Both the position numbers and the translations under genes were made by a program. A stretch of 21,743 nucleotides of DNA from CAZYTX01 sp964650485 (GTDB taxonomy: Bacteria > RBG-13-61-14 > DATKZS01), in contig CAZYTX010000060.1 in assembly GCA_964650485.1 (NCBI GenBank), positions 1-21,743 on the forward strand, read 5' to 3'. Positions 14,091-21,648 of this stretch are shown here, in pieces. The notes under the pieces are model-generated. The model was given only the letters and a program-made list of their open reading frames with translations, had not been told where the DNA came from and did no database searches. How positions within the stretch are numbered: the stretch's first letter is position 1; each line of letters opens with the position of its first letter.

Positions 14091-16154
14091 TTAGAAGAGC
14101 GGCCTCCCGTCCATGTGTCCGGGCACCGGGAGTCCGAAAATCTTCAGCACCGTGGGCCCGACGTCAATGAGGGCCGGGTCCTTCTTCTCTATCTTTCTGT
14201 TGGATATGATCACCCCCGGGACCTCGCGGGTGGCGATGCAGTGGTCCCCTGACCACGGGCTCTCGTTCTTGCTTATGATCTCTTTGGGGAACTCGCCCAG
14301 CGCGGAGTCGTCTCCTCCCCTGTATCCTCTTTTGTATCCGAGCACTATATCCGGGGCTATGTCCAGGTGCTCTCCGTGGAAGACCCGGTATGACTTGAAT
14401 GCCTCCAGCACCGGGTGCTCGCCGGTCTCCGGGTCTACGTATGCCTCGATCTTGTCGGCGACCTCGTCCACCAGGTCGCGGTAGTCGGCCTCGGGCACGG
14501 CCCCGTACTTCTCCCGCCCTTGCAGGTTGATGTACACGCCGTTGATGCCGAGAGCGTATGCGCTGGTCCTGGACCAGTCCACCGCGTAGTCATACGTGGC
14601 CGGGTCGTAGAACATGTCCACGTCCTCCTGGTCCACCTCGGGCTCGAGCTTTATGTAGCCGTTCTCAAGCAGCCAGGAGTTGGGCTGGAAGGTCCTGGCC
14701 CAGGAGGCGAACCCGTGGTCGCTCATCACGATCAACGTGGTTTTGCTGTCCAGCTCATCGAGCGCCATGCCCACCACGTGGTCCATCTTCTTGTACAGCC
14801 TCCTCACCGGGTCCCCGAGCTTCTCCGCCCACTCGGGGTCGTATGCCGGGTGGCTCTCGTCGTGCAGCCTCCAGAACATGTGGGTGCCGAGGTCCAGGGA
14901 GCTGAAATAGTAGAACAGCATACCGTCCCGGAACCTGTCCAGGTGCCACCTGAACATTTCCAGGTCCTCCTCGTGCACGAGCAGCATCTGCTTAAACAGC
15001 TCCCCGTCGTTTAAAATACCCAGGTCGGCCTGCCTGGCCTTGGTGTCCTCGGGCATGCCCTGGGTGTAGAAGTAACCGATGTCCTCGGCTATCTCACGGG
15101 CGTACTCGGGCGGGTTGGTCACAGGCAGGGGCGGGTCCATGGGGTCCATGTTAACCGGGCTTGCATAGAGCTTGAAGTCCGGCCGCACCTCTTTGAGGTA
15201 AAACCTCACTATGCCGCTGACCTCGACCACCGGCGACCACATGGGGAACTGGATCGGGGCCCAGCCGCTCCACTCTCCCTGGTTCAACATGATCTCCTGG
15301 TCCTGGAACTCGATCTTGGCGCAGGGATTTTCAGGGTCTATGAATATGGTGAGCGGGACCCTGCTTGTCTCGTAGTTCCTGCGTTTGTAATCGCCCGAGC
15401 CTGTGTATGGCCTGGTGTCTTTGAGCTTGAAGGTGTTGGTCGGTCCGGTGATCTCGGTCTGGATCACGTTGTCCACCGGGTACACCGGCACGATGGTGCC
15501 GCCTCCGATGGCCTCCTCGTGCTCGGGCGGCATGTCGGTGAAATAGGTGAACGTCCCGTAGGTGCCGAGAATGTCGGGCGTGCCCATTCCCGAGCCCGAC
15601 CATCCCTGGCCCTCGTAGGGCGGGAAGTTGGACGGTATCTTGAACACCCGCTCCCACACGCCGTTCTCGGCCAGGTACTCCCAGAAGGGCTTGCCGTGCC
15701 GGAGCAGCTCGGCCTTGCCCCCTTTGAGCCAGATCACACGGGTGCCGATCACGATGGAGTCGTCCTCGGACGCCTCCTCGGTCCTGGAGGTGGCAAGGTA
15801 TGGCGAGTAGGTGTCAGGGTTCCGGTGTATGAAGTCGTATATGCCGTGCTTGCCCGGGTTGGCCCCGGTTATGAAGTTGGACCAGGCCACCGGGCTCTGG
15901 GGAGGGATAGAGCTTTCTAGCGGCTTGAAGTCGCCCGTGCTCATGAGCTTCTGCAGGTTGGGCAGGTCCCCCTCGGCCATGAACCTCCGGGCCAGTCCCG
16001 GGTCCATGCCGTCAATGCCCAGGATCAGCACACGCTTGCCGGTCTCAGCCCGGCCCTTTTTGCACGAGGGGCCGCAGAGGATCAATATAGCGGACAGAGA
16101 AATGAAAAGACCGGCCGCGATAACCGGGGAAAAAATTATAGCCCTTTTTCGCAT
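14091..16154 (-). CDS. AlkP-superfamily phosphohydrolase, exported (paralogue 1)
   Basis: From the ATG at 16154 the protein is 687 aa; GAGG stands 9 nt upstream, while GTG 16169 and ATG 16163 are alternatives. Residues 8-27 are an uncleaved anchor or signal peptide, placing the enzyme in the periplasm. It belongs to the type I phosphodiesterase/nucleotide pyrophosphatase group (COG3379-like). Metal and catalytic residues seen are D48 in GIDGMDP, S87 in QSPVAW as candidate nucleophile, TGANPGKHG (96-104), D421/H425 in SSLDLGTH, D479-H480 in SDHGF and H638 in SGDH. A roughly 270-residue insertion separates the first two blocks from the rest. It ends GHMDGRPLF like its neighbour. It may cleave phosphodiesters or transfer phospho-groups; substrate unknown. 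It starts about 25 bp after paralogue 2. Confidence 0.85.
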   Translation of the reverse strand: MRKRAIIFSPVIAAGLFISLSAILILCGPSCKKGRAETGKRVLILGIDGMDPGLARRFMAEGDLPNLQKLMSTGDFKPLESSIPPQSPVAWSNFITGANPGKHGIYDFIHRNPDTYSPYLATSRTEEASEDDSIVIGTRVIWLKGGKAELLRHGKPFWEYLAENGVWERVFKIPSNFPPYEGQGWSGSGMGTPDILGTYGTFTYFTDMPPEHEEAIGGGTIVPVYPVDNVIQTEITGPTNTFKLKDTRPYTGSGDYKRRNYETSRVPLTIFIDPENPCAKIEFQDQEIMLNQGEWSGWAPIQFPMWSPVVEVSGIVRFYLKEVRPDFKLYASPVNMDPMDPPLPVTNPPEYAREIAEDIGYFYTQGMPEDTKARQADLGILNDGELFKQMLLVHEEDLEMFRWHLDRFRDGMLFYYFSSLDLGTHMFWRLHDESHPAYDPEWAEKLGDPVRRLYKKMDHVVGMALDELDSKTTLIVMSDHGFASWARTFQPNSWLLENGYIKLEPEVDQEDVDMFYDPATYDYAVDWSRTSAYALGINGVYINLQGREKYGAVPEADYRDLVDEVADKIEAYVDPETGEHPVLEAFKSYRVFHGEHLDIAPDIVLGYKRGYRGGDDSALGEFPKEIISKNESPWSGDHCIATREVPGVIISNRKIEKKDPALIDVGPTVLKIFGLPVPGHMDGRPLF

Positions 16155-16179
16155 TTTAATCATCCTCACTACTCGCTAC

Positions 16180-18264
16180 TTAAAAGAGTGGTTTCCCGTC
16201 CATGTGTCCCGGCGCCGGCACGCCGAAGAGCTTGAGTATGGTCGGCGCGATGTCGCCTATCCACGGGTTTTCCTCTTTCAGCTCCAGGTTGGAGAACAGC
16301 ACCCCCGGCACGAACCCGGCGTCCACGCAGTGGTCCCCGCTCCATCCCTTTACGTTGTCCTCGAATATGGTGTCGTTTGCCACTCCCAGGGCGCCGTCCC
16401 AGCTTATCCTCCATCCCGGCCTGAAGCCTACCACCAGGTCCGGTCCCTGGCCCGAGTACGGCCCGTTAAAAGCGTCTTCCATCCGGTGCACGGATTCCAC
16501 CGCCTTCTCGCCCGCCTCGGGGTCAACCTCGCCCGTTAGCTTTTCCGCGATCTCCTTCCGCAATGCCGCCGCCTGTTCGGGCTCGACCACTCCCTGTCCT
16601 TCCCTCCCTTTCAGGTTCAGGAATATGCCCGATAGCCCGAGCGAGTATGCCTTGGTGCGCGACCAGTCAACGTTCTCAAAGTATTTGTCCGAAGGTTTGC
16701 CGTCCTTGGTGGCCATGTAACCGTTCTTCAAAAGCCACGAGTTCAGGTTCATGCCCCGCTTGAACAGGGTGAACCCGTGGTCGCTCATAACGAATAGTGC
16801 GTCGCCGGGCCTGGTCTTTTCCATGACCTCGCCAAGGAGCTCGTCCATGCGCTCGTAGAGCTCCTCGATGGCGCCCGCGTGCTCGGTGGTGTCCTTGCCG
16901 CGGTTGGCCGGGTGCTCGGGGTCGCGGTACCTCATGAACATGTGCTGGATGCGGTCGGTCACGTCGAACACGCACACCACGCACCCCTTTCGGGTCGTCT
17001 CCAGGGCCCGGAAGAACATGTCCTTTCGCTCCCGGTGGATGTCCCACACCTGCTCCAGGAAAGCTCCCTCTGATAGCACCCTCTCGTTCAGGCCCCAGGT
17101 GTCCTCGGCAAGACCGAGTGTGGCGTAAGGCCCTTGCAGCTTGGAGAGGTAGCCGGCAAAGAAGGACGGGTGGGACACGGGCATCACCGGCGCGCGCGGG
17201 TCTATGTTTATGGGTGTGAGGTAAAGGTCCGGTCCGGGCTCGGTGCGCACCAGCATGAACCTTGCAATGCCTTTCACCTTGATCCCCAGGCCGGGCTTGA
17301 AGGTGAGGTCCACCCAGTCGGTGTAGCGGCCCTTAAAAAGCGAGACCTCCTGGTCGGGAAGCAAGAGCTTCCAGCCGTCTTTGCCGTTCTCAATCCGCAG
17401 GGGTATCTTCATCTCCGGGCTGCCTTGCACCAGCGGGTTTTCCGGACCGGGTATCTCGGCTTTGTACCCGCCGTTGCCGTCGCTCTCCAGCCTGACCTCC
17501 ACCCCGCCGGTGTGCTCGCCCTCCTCCTCGGGCGCGCTGGTGAACAAGGTGAAGCTGCCCTGGGTGCCTTTCAGGTCGGGCACGCACATGGCTGACAGAC
17601 AGGTGCCGTAGAACTTCTCGGGCGGAAAGGTTATGGGCACCCTGAGCACCTGCGAGAACACGTAGTGGTCCCCCAGTATCTTCCAGAAGGGAACGCTCTT
17701 CCTGAGAAGCTTGATCTCCGGCCTGCCCAGCGGTATCAGGTACTTGCCCAGCTTTAATGTGCGGCTCACGTTGCCGGTGTATGATGACGAGAGCACCGGC
17801 AAATAGGTCTTCCGGTCCGGGACCAGGAAGTCGAAGATGTTGTGCTTGCCCGGGTTGGCCCCGGTTGAAAAAGACGACCAGGCAACCGGGGACATGGAAG
17901 GCACCGTGGTCCCAAGCGGCTGGAAGGACCCCTGCTCCGCGAGGCTCTTGAAGTTCGGCAGCCTGCCCTGGTCCATCATCTGTTGGGCGATCTTGGGGTC
18001 GAGCCCGTCAAGGCCCAACACGATCACCCTTTTCTTCAAAGGCTTCAGGTTGAGGGCCCTTCGCCGGATGAATATGTAGAGCGTCCTTACAGGCCAGATC
18101 AATATCGAGAGCAGCGCGGCCAGGAAGGCGAAGAAAAAGGCCATGAATGAGCCCACTATGGCAAAGCCCGCTCCAGGGCCGATGTAGGCCTCGGCCGGTC
18201 CAGCCATAAGCAGAGAAATGAAGGCCAAGAAAATTATAGTGCTTTTGCTTGTTTTTATCGCCAC
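16180..18264 (-). CDS. AlkP-superfamily phosphohydrolase, membrane-anchored (paralogue 2)
   Basis: From a GTG at 18264 with GGAGG 7 nt upstream the protein is 694 aa. Residues 1-26 look like a signal peptide ending AEA; then the YIGPGAG motif (27-33), a second membrane segment (about 33-58) and a basic stretch (IRRRALNLKPLKKR) follow. The positive-inside rule then puts the enzyme domain in the cytoplasm. Catalytic marks are D86 in GLDGLDP, S125 in MSPVAW, TGANPGKH (134-141), D437/H441 in TDRIQH, D495-H496 in SDHGF and H645 in SGDH. Overall order and the tail GHMDGKPLF match paralogue 1, showing tandem duplication. Substrate unknown; phosphatase, phosphodiesterase or phosphomutase activity is possible. 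A hairpin repeat sits just upstream of its ribosome binding site. Confidence 0.85.
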   Translation of the reverse strand: MAIKTSKSTIIFLAFISLLMAGPAEAYIGPGAGFAIVGSFMAFFFAFLAALLSILIWPVRTLYIFIRRRALNLKPLKKRVIVLGLDGLDPKIAQQMMDQGRLPNFKSLAEQGSFQPLGTTVPSMSPVAWSSFSTGANPGKHNIFDFLVPDRKTYLPVLSSSYTGNVSRTLKLGKYLIPLGRPEIKLLRKSVPFWKILGDHYVFSQVLRVPITFPPEKFYGTCLSAMCVPDLKGTQGSFTLFTSAPEEEGEHTGGVEVRLESDGNGGYKAEIPGPENPLVQGSPEMKIPLRIENGKDGWKLLLPDQEVSLFKGRYTDWVDLTFKPGLGIKVKGIARFMLVRTEPGPDLYLTPINIDPRAPVMPVSHPSFFAGYLSKLQGPYATLGLAEDTWGLNERVLSEGAFLEQVWDIHRERKDMFFRALETTRKGCVVCVFDVTDRIQHMFMRYRDPEHPANRGKDTTEHAGAIEELYERMDELLGEVMEKTRPGDALFVMSDHGFTLFKRGMNLNSWLLKNGYMATKDGKPSDKYFENVDWSRTKAYSLGLSGIFLNLKGREGQGVVEPEQAAALRKEIAEKLTGEVDPEAGEKAVESVHRMEDAFNGPYSGQGPDLVVGFRPGWRISWDGALGVANDTIFEDNVKGWSGDHCVDAGFVPGVLFSNLELKEENPWIGDIAPTILKLFGVPAPGHMDGKPLF

Positions 18265-18282
18265 CTGTTGTCCTCCAGGAAT

Positions 18283-18393
18283 GGTAGCCCACATAGCTCG
18301 CTATGTGGGCGCCTGCCTGCCCTGTCTGCGTGTCCGCACAGGCAGGCGCACCAAGCGGAGGCGCGGCGCAGGCAGGAGCGTAGCGAGCAGGTC
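18283..18393 (-). repeat. Third, internal copy of the GACCTGCTCGCT-hairpin modules
   Basis: Read on the minus strand, this segment runs GACCTGCTCGCTACGCTC, then a 65-bp CCTGCC/GGCAGG hairpin block, then a CCCACATAGC/GCTATGTGGG hairpin (18288-18309) and CTACC. That is the same order as 68-152. It lacks most of the 81-bp end module. It lies in the leader of AlkP paralogue 2, about 11 nt before the GGAGG. Confidence 0.8.
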
Positions 18394-18501
18394 ATTTTTT
18401 AGGTTTGAGTTATGAGCTTTGAGTTTTAAGATTTTCTCCAGCCCCTCACAACTCACATCGCAAACCTCACACCTTTCCGTCCAACCTACTCCCTTCGGTC
18501 G
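18394..18501. other. Intergenic low-complexity stretch
   Basis: This part of the 305-bp gap between the two AlkP genes holds repeated TTTGAGTT/TATGAGCTTTGAG words and CTCACAACTCAC/AACCTCACACC words. No gene, promoter with both boxes, or terminator stands out. It is bounded by hairpin modules that face outward. Confidence 0.5.
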
Positions 18502-18524
18502 CACACATAGCAAAGCTATGTGTG
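18502..18524 (+). repeat. Fourth hairpin copy with changed stem bases
   Basis: CACACATAGC and GCTATGTGTG pair over 10 bp around AAA and are followed by TTACCCG repeats, as in the copy at 125-156. Two stem positions differ from the 125-156 copy and both changes are compensated on the other arm. It lies 46 bp beyond the stop codon of the compact AlkP gene. Confidence 0.75.
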
Positions 18525-18563
18525 TTACCCGTTACCCGTTACCCGTTGCCCGTTACCCGTTGC
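18524..18563 (+). repeat. Tandem 7-bp repeats GTTACCC
   Basis: Five full and one partial copies of GTTACCC/GTTGCCC run in tandem directly after the hairpin at 18502-18524. Single copies follow the hairpins at 125-156 and 21617-21648. The heptamer suggests slippage-driven expansion next to the hairpin. Confidence 0.85.
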
Positions 18564-18569
18564 ATGTAT

Positions 18570-19889
18570 TCATACTCCGCCCAGCGGCGCGGTGACAATG
18601 CCCGCAAGCCGTGTTATGTCCAGGTCCTCAACTTGCTGCTCCAGGCTCCAGAAGAAGGCGTCGTCCCAGGTGTGCATGCCTGTAAGGTCGGTCCTTGCAA
18701 ACACCTGTTTTGCCTGGGGCGAGCCTTTGAGGTCGAACCCGCGGTTCCCCACGGCTACCAGGTCCGGCCCGTTCATGGTCTCCGGTCCGGAGTATGCCTC
18801 TTCCCTGGTCTTTACCATCTCCACTACCTTAGTGTCATGGTAGCACAGGCTCCCGAGCTTTTCCCGCAGCTCGGACACGAGCTCCGAAGCCTCTGTCTCG
18901 GCCACCCCGCCCTTTTCAAACCTGTCCCTGGTGTGGATGTATATCCGGCCCGGGTCAAGGCAAAAGGCTTTCGAGTCCGGGGTGATGTGCTCGACCCCCT
19001 CGGGCGGGTCCTTGTCGAATGACAGGTATCCCTCTTGCTGCAGCCAGGCGTTCAGGTACACTTCCTGCTCGATGCCGCAGAATCCGTGGTCGGATAAAAG
19101 GAAGAAACCCTCACCCTCCCGGGACACGTCTGCGCTGGAATTGAACAGCTCCCACATGTGCCGGATAAAACCCTCGACTGACTTGTAGTACTCCATGGCC
19201 TGGCCGTGGCGCTGGTGTCCGGGGTCCACCGCGGCCGGCCACAGGTAGTGCTGCAGCCGGTCGGTCCCGGTCACCACCGCCTGGAAGAAGTCCCAGTCCT
19301 CGGCCTCCCAGGCCGCGTCCGCCACGACCTCGCGCCCCTTGAGCGTCTTTGCAAGCTCGATAAAAAGCTGGTTGTGGTCCCGCCGGCACCGCTGGGTGTC
19401 TATGTCTATCTCATAGCTGTTCCTGCGCAGAGTGGCCAGGTACCTAAGCGGCTTTACCGACTTGTGAAGCTCGATGGCCACGAAGCCGCTCACCAGCACG
19501 CCGGGAATGTCACGGGCCGGGTAGGTGCCCGGCTGGTTGATGACAACGCTTTGCTTGCCCGTCTCGCCCAGCCTGTCCCAGAAGGTGGGGGCCTTGAGGT
19601 CCAGGAAGTTGGTGAAGCGCATTCCATAGTCCGATCCCAGCTCGGTGAACCCGAATATCCCGTGAGTGCCCGGGTTGGAGCCGGTCATGAAGCTCGGCCA
19701 CGACACCGCGCTGATCTCGGGCAGGGTCACCCGCATTTGAGCCAGGGCCCCCGACCCGGCAAGCTCGGCCATGAAAGGCCAGGTCCCGTCATCAATAAAT
19801 CTTCTCACGAGAGTGTAGGGCACCCCGTCGAGTCCGACCACGCAAGAACGCTTCTTCTTTTTGCCTTTGAAAATACCCCGCAGCGCCAT
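18570..19889 (-). CDS. Compact cytoplasmic AlkP-superfamily phosphohydrolase
   Basis: The 439-aa protein has GGAGG 5 nt before its ATG and no signal peptide; its start is basic (FKGKKKKRS). It carries D21 in GLDGVP, S60 in EISAVSW as candidate nucleophile, TGSNPGTHG (69-77), D210/H214 in GTDRLQH, D267-H268 in SDHGF and H406 in GMHTWDD. It lacks the large insertion of the two paralogues downstream, so it represents the minimal form of the fold. It would act in the cytoplasm on a phosphate ester or diester. It lies 72 bp after the sulfatase gene and about 305 bp before paralogue 2. Confidence 0.85.
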   Translation of the reverse strand: MALRGIFKGKKKKRSCVVGLDGVPYTLVRRFIDDGTWPFMAELAGSGALAQMRVTLPEISAVSWPSFMTGSNPGTHGIFGFTELGSDYGMRFTNFLDLKAPTFWDRLGETGKQSVVINQPGTYPARDIPGVLVSGFVAIELHKSVKPLRYLATLRRNSYEIDIDTQRCRRDHNQLFIELAKTLKGREVVADAAWEAEDWDFFQAVVTGTDRLQHYLWPAAVDPGHQRHGQAMEYYKSVEGFIRHMWELFNSSADVSREGEGFFLLSDHGFCGIEQEVYLNAWLQQEGYLSFDKDPPEGVEHITPDSKAFCLDPGRIYIHTRDRFEKGGVAETEASELVSELREKLGSLCYHDTKVVEMVKTREEAYSGPETMNGPDLVAVGNRGFDLKGSPQAKQVFARTDLTGMHTWDDAFFWSLEQQVEDLDITRLAGIVTAPLGGV

Positions 19890-19961
19890 CCGCGCCTCCT
19901 GTTCTTTTACATCTCTTCGAGCAGACCTTTTGTAATGTCCTGTCTAAGTAAAGCTAGCATA

Positions 19962-21305
19962 CTACCTCCTCGGCGCCCCTTTTTTAAGCTCCTTGTCCCA
20001 CTCGTCCATCCTTTTCCCGAGCTCTTCCGCGACCTCGGGGTAGATGCTTATCACGTTGAATGACTCGCCCTGGTCGAGCTCGAGGTCGAAGAGCATTGGC
20101 CCGTGCGGCATGGCAAAGTAGTTGGCCGTCCAGAAGGCGTGCCTGCGGTGGCACTTCCACCTCTGGGTGCGCATGGACCGGAGGCGCCTGCCGGTGATGC
20201 CGCCGTAGAAAAAAAGCTCCTCGTGGGGGGTGTCCCCTCCTTTCAACATGGGCATGATGTCCCTGCCGTCAATGGGACGGTCGGATGGAGGGCTCACCCC
20301 GGCCAGCGCCAGCGAGGTGGTGAAAAGATCAATGTTCATGGCCATCTGGTCGCTCACCTGCCCCGAGGGGATCACACCGGGGTAGCGCGCTATGCCCGGC
20401 ACCCCGCGGCCCCCCTCCATGTAAGACCCCTTCCTCCCGCGCAGCTCACCGGTGCTGCCCTCGTACCAGGGCCCGTTGTCCGAGGTGAAGAACACGAAGG
20501 TGTCCTCGGCTATCCCGTGCCGGTCCAGCGCGGAAAGCACCTCGCCCACGCTCCAGTCAATCTCCTCCACGCAGTCCCCGTAAAGACCGCCCTCGGAGCG
20601 GCCCCGGAAGCCGGGCGACGCGTGCAGCGGGATGTGCGGGAAGGTGTGCGCGAAGTAGAGGAAAAAGGGCTGGTCGTGGTTCTGGTCAATCCATTGCACA
20701 GCCTCCTCTGTGTACTTCTTTGTGAGAAAGTCCTGGTCAACAGGGCTCTCCTCGATTATCTCGTCGTTGCGGTAGAGCGGCAAAGGGGTCATATCGTTCG
20801 AGTAGAGCACGCCCATGTAGTGGTCGAACCCCCGGTGGTGGGGCCGGTACTTCTTCATGTCGCCCAGGTGCCACTTGCCCACGCAGCAGGTCTTGTAGCC
20901 CGCGTCTTTTAAAAGCTCGGCCACGGTGAGCTCGGCCGTGCTCATGCCCGGGCCTATCCTGTAGATTGCATGGATGAGCGGCGTGGCCGGGTTCCTGCTC
21001 GGGAAGTACACGCCCTGGATGCCTATCCTGGCCGGGTACCTCCCGGTGAGCAGCCCGCCCCGCGAGGGCGCGCACACCGCCGCGGAAGAGTAGAAAGAGG
21101 TCAGCCGGATACCCTCCGAGGCCATCTGGTCAAGGCTGGGCGTGTCAATGGACTCGCAACCGTAGCAGCCCAGGTCCCCCCATCCCATGTCGTCGGCCAT
21201 GATGATCACTATGTTGGGCCTCTTGTCCGCCGCCCTTGCAGAGCCGCCCAGCACGGCCCCTGCGGCCGCGCCCGAGCAGGCGCTCATAAAATCACGTCGG
21301 TCCAT
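19962..21305 (-). CDS. Tat-exported sulfatase (formylglycine type)
   Basis: The 447-aa enzyme opens with MDRRDFMSACSG and a hydrophobic stretch ending GSARA; RRDFM fits the Tat signal. The mature part starts RPNIVIIMADDMGWGDLG with the calcium-binding Asp pair at 38-39. C78 in C-A-P-S-R (78-82) is the Cys converted to formylglycine. TSDNGPW later supplies further metal ligands. It hydrolyses sulfate esters, probably on a sugar or aromatic compound, in the periplasm. AAGGAGG lies 5 nt before the ATG. No formylglycine-generating enzyme or anaerobic maturase is encoded in the window; the radical SAM gene here is of another type. It is the first gene of the minus-strand block. Confidence 0.92.
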   Translation of the reverse strand: MDRRDFMSACSGAAAGAVLGGSARAADKRPNIVIIMADDMGWGDLGCYGCESIDTPSLDQMASEGIRLTSFYSSAAVCAPSRGGLLTGRYPARIGIQGVYFPSRNPATPLIHAIYRIGPGMSTAELTVAELLKDAGYKTCCVGKWHLGDMKKYRPHHRGFDHYMGVLYSNDMTPLPLYRNDEIIEESPVDQDFLTKKYTEEAVQWIDQNHDQPFFLYFAHTFPHIPLHASPGFRGRSEGGLYGDCVEEIDWSVGEVLSALDRHGIAEDTFVFFTSDNGPWYEGSTGELRGRKGSYMEGGRGVPGIARYPGVIPSGQVSDQMAMNIDLFTTSLALAGVSPPSDRPIDGRDIMPMLKGGDTPHEELFFYGGITGRRLRSMRTQRWKCHRRHAFWTANYFAMPHGPMLFDLELDQGESFNVISIYPEVAEELGKRMDEWDKELKKGAPRR

Positions 21306-21338
21306 GACATCCTCCTTGCAGGAAAATCTTTAAGGCCC

Positions 21339-21365
21339 ATACTATCATTTCACCACCGCTTTCAA
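21339..21365 (-). promoter_or_regulatory. Possible extended -10 promoter for the sulfatase gene
   Basis: On the minus strand TTGAAA (21365-21360) and TAGTAT (21344-21339) are 15 bp apart, slightly short, but TGA directly before TAGTAT makes an extended -10 box. The predicted transcript would start near 21332, about 25 nt before the ATG, keeping the ribosome binding site. Confidence 0.35.
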
Positions 21366-21435
21366 AACCTGCAAAGCTCATGCGCCCTGCACCCGCGCCG
21401 GATGTCAATAAAACCAAGCACTTGTCCGACACGGC

Positions 21436-21451
21436 GTCAACCACGGCTTGA
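21436..21451 (-). repeat. 16-bp TCAAGC...TGGTTGAC motif, right copy
   Basis: It matches the left copy at 370-385 at 14 of 16 positions, in inverted orientation. It lies a few bases beyond the 22-bp units, as at the left end. Confidence 0.6.
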
Positions 21452-21456
21452 TTCGC

Positions 21457-21522
21457 CGTACACCCGTTTGAACGGCGCCGTTTACACCCGTATACGGCAC
21501 TGTTTACACGTGTATACGCCAA
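21457..21522 (-). repeat. 22-bp palindromic units, right array
   Basis: Three clear 22-bp units begin at 21457, 21479 and 21501, followed by decayed units to about 21575. They share the CGTTTACACCCGTATACG-type palindrome with the left array. The array order relative to the other modules is the same as at the left end. Confidence 0.75.
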
Positions 21523-21616
21523 AACACGCCCGCGTACACCCGTGCAGCCGCCTCCGTTTCCGTGCGTATACTGCGCCGTTTCATTCCCCCGCTCAGACCT
21601 CAAGCCTCACCCCTCA

Positions 21617-21648
21617 AACGGGTAACCCACACAGCTTGCTGTGTGGGC
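21617..21648 (-). repeat. Palindromic hairpin module, right copy
   Basis: All 32 bases are identical to 125-156 in inverted orientation. Here it adjoins the 81-bp module directly, without the GC-rich insert. The bases inside it, 21585-21616, hold TGAGGNNTGAGG-like words. Confidence 0.85.

Larger units (their letters stand above)
13924..14091. repeat. CCAAG-rich inverted 10-bp flanks around AT-rich spacer
   Basis: AAACGCCAAG at 13924-13933 is repeated, inverted, at 14082-14091, with further GCCAAG words just inside both ends. About 100 bp of AT-rich DNA lies between. The right flank reaches the first base of the preceding gene's stop codon. This resembles the small CCAAG-type intergenic repeats of uncultured bacteria and may be a tiny non-autonomous element. 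Confidence 0.6.

Noticed and set aside
14091..19889. PglZ/BREX-type defence phosphatases
   Set aside because: Although PglZ is also AlkP-like, no BREX partners (BrxC, PglX, BrxL) are present and the motifs fit COG3379-like enzymes.
19206..20063. Plus-strand open frame of 285 codons
   Set aside because: It lies antisense to the compact AlkP gene and the sulfatase end, has no ribosome binding site and no family-like motif.
21292..21603. Minus-strand 103-codon frame upstream of the sulfatase
   Set aside because: Its translation is dictated by the 22-bp repeat units and the sulfatase leader region; no domain is seen.
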